DNA of 33,837 nucleotides from Mitosporidium daphniae (taxonomy: Eukaryota > Microsporidia), in assembly GCF_000760515.2 (NCBI RefSeq), contig NW_013546312.1, positions 1-33,837 on the forward strand, in the 5' to 3' direction. A program made the position numbers and the translations under genes. This document shows, piece by piece, positions 28,356 to 33,837 of this stretch. Every line of letters starts with the position of its first letter. Within the stretch, counting starts at the first letter, position 1. The notes beneath the pieces were generated by a model. The model had not been told where the DNA came from. It was given only the letters and a program-made list of their open reading frames with translations, and made no database searches.

Positions 28356-31300
28356 TTATACAGCACTCAGGAGAAGCTCGCTCAGCGTGGTCGATGGCAT
28401 GGTTGTCCTTGAAATCAGCTCGACAGCATATGCGCCCTGGGCGACAGCCCCCACCCTCCCCCTGATGAGGATCGAGGATCTTCCGAGCCAAGAGCCCTCA
28501 ATGATAAATGGAGAGACATTAGCTGGTGCGTCGCTATGTTCAACCATACGGAGGGTGCCTCCAATGCTCGAGTGAATATTATCGATTAGCATTTGGATGC
28601 TGCCCGCGAAAGATCCGACTTGGAAGACGATTTTCTTCTCCGAGGAAGGCGGCATTGATGCCCAGGCATTTTCCTTGCCGCTGGCATTGGGGATCAAATA
28701 GTCTGAGATTGAAAATTCAACATCAAACAGCTGTCAAACATAAGCCACAGCATCATTTACCTTATATTGATCCGGGACAGAAATGGGAGCCAACTCGCCT
28801 GCGATGAAATCAACCTCTCGCATGGAAAAGGACATGCGGGCCGGGAACGTCCCTAGCGGTACGGTAAGCATATCGCTTGACTCCTTTAGCACAAAAACAT
28901 AATAGAGGTCCTGGGACGATGAGGAGGACGTCGTGTAGTCCAATGCCCCTTTGAGACTCGGGATAAAGGATGATTTGACATCAAACAGGTTGCATGTCTG
29001 CTCGGGCAATTCAATATTAATGTGGAGGTCCTCCAGATGGATGTGCGTGATTGTATTGGTGCACGAAAATCGCAGAATAAGAGCAGAATAATACAAATAT
29101 TTGGTAACCGTAACAATATATTCGGTGTCCGGCTCTGTGAGTGGCACCGCTGGGCTCTGGTGGATCAACGAGCCAATGTCCATGGGACATCCATAGAGTG
29201 GCAGAAGGATATCTTCATTCATGACAAAGGATAACTTGCTTGGCGAGGTCGATGATGGATCTGCCAGCGTCTTGCCGACCAAAGAAGACACGGCGTTTGC
29301 AGCGGCACGGTTACATTTACATAAAGACTTTATGGATTCGACAATTGAAGATTTCTTCACGTTGGCGTCTTGCTCAAGCGCCTGCAAAGAGGATTTCCCG
29401 GAAATGATTAAATTTGCTCTTTGTTCCAGCAAATCCAAGTCGATAATCTTCTCGTCATACAGAGAGGAGATATCGCCGCTTTTGAAGTTGATCGAATTGA
29501 TGAAGATCAATGCTCGGTCTCTGATTTCAACGTCTTCGTCCTGTAGGCATCTAGTAGGGGAATGCGAAATGATTGCGAACCTTTGCTTAATTAAATGCAC
29601 CACAAGATCACGACATGATTCCAACTCGCTTCCAAATTTTATCAGCGTACCCAGAGCAGCCATTCTTACGGTAGAGACCTCCAAAAGCAGCCTATTAAAA
29701 ACGTGCCTTAATATCAGAATGGGGTTCGGGTGTTTAGGGCCGTCCCGTCCAATGATATGAAGCACGTCACACGCCACGTCAGGATACTCGCAATCTTCAA
29801 TAAACTCGCACAATGAAGAGAGCACTAAATGATAAAACCCCCCAACGTACCCTCTTCAGCGGTTGATGGAATTGATGTGATAATTTCGTCAATCGAAGAA
29901 ACTAGCAACCTTTTGAGGGAGTGATCGCCCTCATCCCTAAGCCTGGATGAGAAAAACCCGATAATATTGGAGGCCTTGGCAGGAAATTGAACCGCCAACG
30001 TGGTCATTGCATCGAGGATGCTTCTCTTCAAGGCTTCTGGCATTTCGGACAGTGATGATTTCAGATGCGGTACAATGCGATCAATGCTTGACTCGTTCCC
30101 GATTTTCAAAAGAATCGTCACCGCAATGATGGCAACTGAGCGATTGGGATCCCCAATCAAAGATTCGATGTCCTGTTGGCTTTTGGCTAGCAAGTCTTGC
30201 CGGTGTGTTGCGAGCGTTAAAAGGACTCTGATTGCCGAATATCGGATCACCGAGTTTGAAGAAGACAACAGAGCTATGGAGAGTTTGACGCAAGCAATTT
30301 TGTCCTCCTCAGACGATTTTATGGATGGATTAACAAGCAAGGAACAAACCTCCAGTGCCACCATTTCTTTTCCGCTATTCGATGTGAGCAAAGACTTCCA
30401 AGAAGGTAAAAACTCTGCCTCAGAAAGCCCAATATGCGCGCATATTTGAATCAACAGAACCACCAGAGCCATGGATGCTGGATTTGTGTTTGAAATCTGC
30501 ATAAATGGAGCGTATATGGAGAGCAATTTTCTCAAGCTGCCCTTGTCGTTTTGCCGCAAAAGATACCCCAGAGCCAAAGCATGAAATCTGCTCATCCCTT
30601 CTGGGGCAATCCAATCTGCCGGGATAACAGAAGATATCCAACGCCTAATAGATTCGTGGTGGAGCGTACCCTCGCTCTTGAAAAACCAAAATATTGATGA
30701 GATTAAAGATGCACTGGAGAGGGTAGAGGAGCCCTCGATCAGGGACTGCTTGACGAATTTCTCGACCCCTTGAAGCATAGAAATCTAAACTCAAATTAGA
30801 CCAAATAGTTACATCGATCACGCGAGAAAGGACACGAAGAGAATTTGCTCTGAAAACGATATCTGCTCGAGACGAGATATCTTGGGTGATGCTGCTGATG
30901 ACCATCAAAATGTCATTGGCATAAGGCGACAGGCATTTAATGGCCAAATATAAAAGCCGTCTCAAGTATAACTAAAGTTAAAACCCAAAGGTGCAATACA
31001 TCTTTCGATTGAAAGGCCTTTGTGATGCAAAAGAAAATCGAAGTTGCCTGCGTTTCGTTAATCAGCAAAGATATGCCGATGGTGGACAATTTGGGGTCGT
31101 TAGCCGTTTTTCCTTTGAATGCGGCGTTTCCGAAACACAAGTAAAAGATGCGGGTAAGGCAATTGCAGCATTGACGCACATCGAGGATGGTGTCGTTGAA
31201 AATCCGGCATTCCATCATAATGGTAGAGCCATCGCACCCTTCAAAATCCTTGATATTCAATTTGAAGGGAATGATCATTGCCGCTGCCGAGTGTTTGATC

Positions 31301-31395
31301 GCTGGTGCCGAGGGCTGTCTGGCATTTCTGCTAGCACCCGTGACAGACGACGAGGAAGCGGCGGCGAAAGAACCTGATAAGAGTCGATTTATCAT
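28356..31395 (-). CDS. SEC21: coatomer gamma subunit (COPI)
   Basis: Five exons (introns 30972-30999, 30785-30812, 29825-29850, 28731-28760; 26-30 nt) give 975 aa. The HEAT-like trunk carries DLYLRRLLYLAIKCLSPYAN, SMSRFHALALGYLLRQNDKG, LIGDPNRSVAIIAVTILLKI and SLCEFIEDCEYPDVACDVLH. A linker leads to the appendage domain (AVPLTEPDTEYIVTVTKYLY, ending with a platform subdomain). This matches Sec21/COPG throughout. It forms half of the COPI adaptor layer with zeta and binds ARF1 and cargo for Golgi-to-ER transport. A 24-residue in-frame insertion follows LTRIFYL near the N terminus. The start at 31395 follows an AAATTT motif, but the frame stays open upstream and could add about 64 residues. Confidence 0.93.
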
Positions 31396-31418
31396 AACTA
31401 AAAATTGCAATAAGTTGT

Positions 31419-31430
31419 AAAATTTAAATT
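31419..31430 (-). promoter_or_regulatory. AAATTT-type motif of SEC21
   Basis: AATTTAAATTTT on the minus strand lies about 24 bp before the SEC21 ATG, supporting initiation at 31395 over the longer open frame. Confidence 0.4.
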
Positions 31431-31465
31431 CAGGCGTTGCGATGAAATGTGGACCACACCGTATG

Positions 31466-31512
31466 GACAAATCCCAAATGTGCATCGCTCGCATCGACAA
31501 ATCCCAAATGTG
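31466..31512. repeat. tandem duplication, 30-bp period
   Basis: GACAAATCCCAAATGTG occurs at 31466 and again at 31496, with similar flanks. It belongs to the 496-bp spacer between SEC21 and the asparaginyl-tRNA synthetase gene, which otherwise holds only weak short ORFs (for example one of 62 codons at 31616-31804). On the minus strand it reads as two HIWDLS-containing units. Confidence 0.75.
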
Positions 31513-31523
31513 GACCGCTGAGC

Positions 31524-31590
31524 AGGCCTCAAATGGGCACCGATCGAGTGTACGCACGTATACTGGTGAAGCTTCCATCATTTGAGGCCT
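31524..31590. repeat. 12-bp perfect inverted repeat
   Basis: AGGCCTCAAATG (31524-31535) is exactly complementary to CATTTGAGGCCT (31579-31590). The 43-base loop contains a smaller self-complementary stretch around TGTACGCACGTA. It could form a hairpin in the SEC21 upstream region. Confidence 0.7.
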
Positions 31591-31891
31591 CCAAGGCGGA
31601 AGCAAAGTTTCCGTTGTGGACAATAAATTTTATTTCTATATTCGCCTAGATGAAGGGGACATGTCTACCCTCCCTCCTAGCCTGTTCACGCTCATCGCGG
31701 TTATGCTCTACATAAAGAAAGCGAATATTCGATACTCATGTGAGAATAGTGCATGCAATATCCCGATATTCCTGCAAAGGCCATTATATAAAAAATGGGC
31801 TTGATAGTGTTGTTGGCTCCCTTTGTTGGAGCTATTCGGTTCATCGATTTTAGGTGTTTAATTTAAACAAAATTTTACCCTGCCGCTGCAA

Positions 31892-33380
31892 TTAAGCAAA
31901 AAGTGCCCCCGTTGCCCTTGGGAATAAAATTGCATCCCTGATGTTTGGGATTCTCAAAAACCATTGAACCAAGCGATCAAAGCCAATACCGAAGCCGCCA
32001 TGGGGCACACTTCCGTATTTCCTGGTATCAAGATACCATTGCAACGGCTGTTGATTTATTCCAAGCTTTGCTATGGTTTCGTGTAGAACATTCAACGAAT
32101 CCTCTCTAATGGAGCCGCCGGCAAGCTCCCCAACGCCCTTGACAATCAGGTCAAAGTTTAATACGATATTTGAGTTTCTCTTCATATAAAATGGCTTTCC
32201 ATGTTCTGGATATTCCTTAATAAAGATCCCAATAACCTGGGGGTTCTTTAGAATCATAAAATCCAATAGCGCCTGCTCCTGCTCAAAACTCAGGCTGTCT
32301 CCCCATTTTATAGGCACGCTCGCGCCAGCTTCTTCTTTAAGATTGGATAAGATTTCGATCGCCTGAGAGTAACAAATAATTTCGAAAACACCATGTTCTA
32401 AAGCGAGCAAATGTTCCAGGTCATCTTTGCTTTGATCAAATACTTTTGAACTCAACAATGTCTTTGCACTGGTCTTAACTGATCTTTGTATGATATCAGC
32501 CAAGATTTCAATTGAATCAACAAACGACGCCTCCGCCTCCAACATCCAAAATTCAGCAAGATGGCGACTTGTATCGGAAGACTCCGCCCTGAATGCAGGA
32601 GAAAGCGTCCACACGCGATTTAGTGATCCGACTGCAGCAGCTTCCAAATGCAATTGAGACGAAACAGTTAAAAAGACTTCGTTTGGCCCAAATATTTTGG
32701 GAGTCATCGAAAACACAGCAGAGCCACCTTCACAATTGGAAGATGTCGAAAGCGGAGGATGGAAGTAATGGAAGCCCTCGTTATGGAAAAAATCGGAAAG
32801 AGATTTGTGTAAAATAGACCGAGTGTGCAGCATTTTCTGGAATTTAGAACTCCTGCATCGAAGATGAGGTATGGATCTCAAAAACTCGTTTGTATGTATT
32901 TTCTTTTGAAGAGGATAATCCTAAAAGATAAATGCACAAAGAAATACAACGCAGCGCAACGCAACGCAGCGCAACGCAACGCAACGCAGCGTAATACAAT
33001 ACAACGTAACGTAACGCAACGCAGCGTAATACAATACAACGCAACGCAATATAATCGAAATAAGGGCAGAAATGACGGAATCCTAAAACACTTACTTGGG
33101 GCGGTGAAGCGCCAATCACTGAAATAGAGCTTGCATGCACTTCCGATTTACATGGTGCCAATGTTTTAAGAATTCCACAAACCTCAACAGAAGACCCGGT
33201 ATGGATGTTCTTTGCCAACGAAGGCCGATCGACAACAATTTGCATTGACGAATATCCATCATGCATTTGCAAAAATGCAACATTTTTGTGTATTCTAACC
33301 GTCTGCACCCAGCCCTTGATGACCACAGAGGACGAGCTAAAACAGCGACTCGACAATAAATTGCTGCAATAAACAACCAT
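31892..33380 (-). CDS. SLM5: mitochondrial asparaginyl-tRNA synthetase
   Basis: Two exons (31892-32920 and 33096-33380) around a 175-nt intron give 437 aa. The N terminus (NLLSSRCFSSSSVVIK) is a Ser/Arg presequence, followed by the OB fold (GWVQTVRIHKNVAFLQMHDG). The join yields DYPLQKKIHTNEFLRSIPHL. Class II motifs follow: FRAESSDTSRHLAEFWMLEA (motif 2), YGSVPHGGFGIGFDRLVQWF and NIRDAILFPR (motif 3). The spacing matches NARS2/Slm5, the mitochondrial enzyme, and not AspRS. It charges mitochondrial tRNA-Asn and therefore implies that the organelle has its own translation and genome. Confidence 0.9.
32942..33056 (-). repeat. pentanucleotide satellite inside SLM5 intron
   Basis: About 23 five-base units in perfect register on the plus strand, mainly CAACG with CAGCG, TAACG, TAATA and CAATA variants. 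A block CAGCGTAATACAATACAACG occurs twice, 35 bp apart, so there is higher-order structure. The tract fills two thirds of the 175-nt intron; the flanks keep normal splice sites. Confidence 0.95.
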
Positions 33381-33437
33381 GACGGCGCAAACGATGGATA
33401 AATTCTTTTAAATTTTTATTTCTCTAAATTCAAGTAA

Positions 33438-33833
33438 TTAGCAGCTGGAAGAAGATGAAGATGAAGAATGGCTGCATGGCTTGCATGGCTTGCATGGCTT
33501 GCATCCATTGATAACAGTAACTTGATATGTTATGCTTGATCCAGTATCGAGGTCGGTGATAGAAATTTCGTTGTAACCAAGATTGACTTTTGGGGAAATA
33601 TAGAGCGAAAATGCGTTGTAACCAATATGGATTTCAAGCTTGTCTTTAATAAGCCTCTTGTTCAAACTGACTATTGCTGTACCAGGCAAAGTAGAAGCGA
33701 AATTGACTGTTAAGTGGTTGCATGTAGCAATAATTGTTCCAGGAGCTGGACTCACTGGATTAAGGATTGCCAAGGCATAGTTAGCAAAAAGAGCAAAAAG
33801 AAGTGCAATAAGGATAGAGTATTTGAATACCAT
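33438..33833 (-). CDS. small secreted protein with Cys-Lys-Pro repeat and Ser tail
   Basis: A 131-aa gene. The signal peptide (MVFKYSILIALLFALFANYA) is followed by a beta-rich domain of about 85 residues starting ILNPVSPAPGTII. It has the feel of fungal wall-synthesis (Kre9/Knh1-like) or Ig-like modules, but I cannot confirm a family. The C terminus is NGCKPCKPCKPCSH then a Ser run ending in Cys; four copies of a 9-nt repeat encode it. Evenly spaced cysteines suggest disulfide cross-linking in a wall or extracellular layer. No membrane anchor is visible. The gene is complete, ending just inside the right edge. Confidence 0.75.
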   Translation of the reverse strand: MVFKYSILIALLFALFANYALAILNPVSPAPGTIIATCNHLTVNFASTLPGTAIVSLNKRLIKDKLEIHIGYNAFSLYISPKVNLGYNEISITDLDTGSSITYQVTVINGCKPCKPCKPCSHSSSSSSSSC

Positions 33834-33837
33834 TTGC

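Noticed and set aside
31616-31804. 62-codon ORF in the SEC21-SLM5 spacer as a small membrane protein
   Set aside because: It has one weak hydrophobic stretch, no recognisable family and ambiguous start; not enough to call a gene.
32942-33056. CRISPR-like or telomere-like repeat array
   Set aside because: Units are five bases with no unique spacers, and the tract lies inside an intron of a conserved gene, so it is a satellite.
32844-33380. 178-aa ORF with Leu-Arg-Cys-Val repeats as an independent repeat protein
   Set aside because: It is exon 1 of the asparaginyl-tRNA synthetase read through its satellite intron; the splice restores DYPLQKK and the rest of the enzyme.

Overview
The window reads as nuclear DNA of a compact, intron-bearing eukaryote on or near the microsporidian branch of early-diverging fungi (a Mitosporidium/Rozella/Paramicrosporidium-like lineage). 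This placement is inferred from gene content, density and intron style, not from a database match. About 28 protein genes and one tRNA are packed on both strands, often with less than 100 bp between them. Most apparent frame breaks are introns only 23-35 nt long (GT...TAG/CAG/AAG). About 50 were placed by following conserved protein families across frames, and almost every rebuilt CDS closes in frame. Many start codons are preceded by an AAATTT(A)-type motif.

Layout, left to right: a truncated secreted protein (-); an MCUR1/FMP32-type mitochondrial coiled-coil protein; an initiator tRNA-Met (-); a GYP1/TBC1D22 Rab-GAP; a NOL8-like nucleolar RRM protein; VMA7 (-); SSS1/Sec61-gamma; a TPC1-like mitochondrial carrier; SSR1/TRAP-alpha (-); a HAM1/BPI-like protein (-); a protein kinase with a signal peptide; P5C reductase (-); a ten-exon archaeal-type phosphoglycerate mutase; GET4; a VOA1/BIG1-like membrane protein; SYF2 (-); a TCAIM-like protein; PPM1/LCMT1 (-); a 620-aa orphan secreted protein; an unresolved locus; RAD9; an SDHAF4-like gene (-) tail-to-tail with RAD9; an RNPS1-like SR protein; KSH1 (-); TAN1; TCP1/CCT-alpha; SEC21 (-); mitochondrial asparaginyl-tRNA synthetase (-); and a small Cys-Lys-Pro/Ser-tailed secreted protein (-).

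By function, the early secretory pathway is well represented (SSS1, SSR1, GET4, KSH1, SEC21, GYP1), as is the V-ATPase (VMA7, VOA1-like). Mitochondrial genes (asparaginyl-tRNA synthetase, SDHAF4-like, TPC1-like, MCUR1-like) point to an organelle that still translates and probably respires, unlike the mitosomes of canonical microsporidia. SYF2 and RNPS1 fit a working spliceosome. There is no operon logic; gene order looks incidental.

The least ordinary features are two complete 28-nt intron units lying back to back in apgM, a 175-nt satellite-filled intron in the asparaginyl-tRNA synthetase gene, a kinase apparently sent into the secretory pathway, and a degenerate GPH(L/F)IATP-coding segment found at two distant places.
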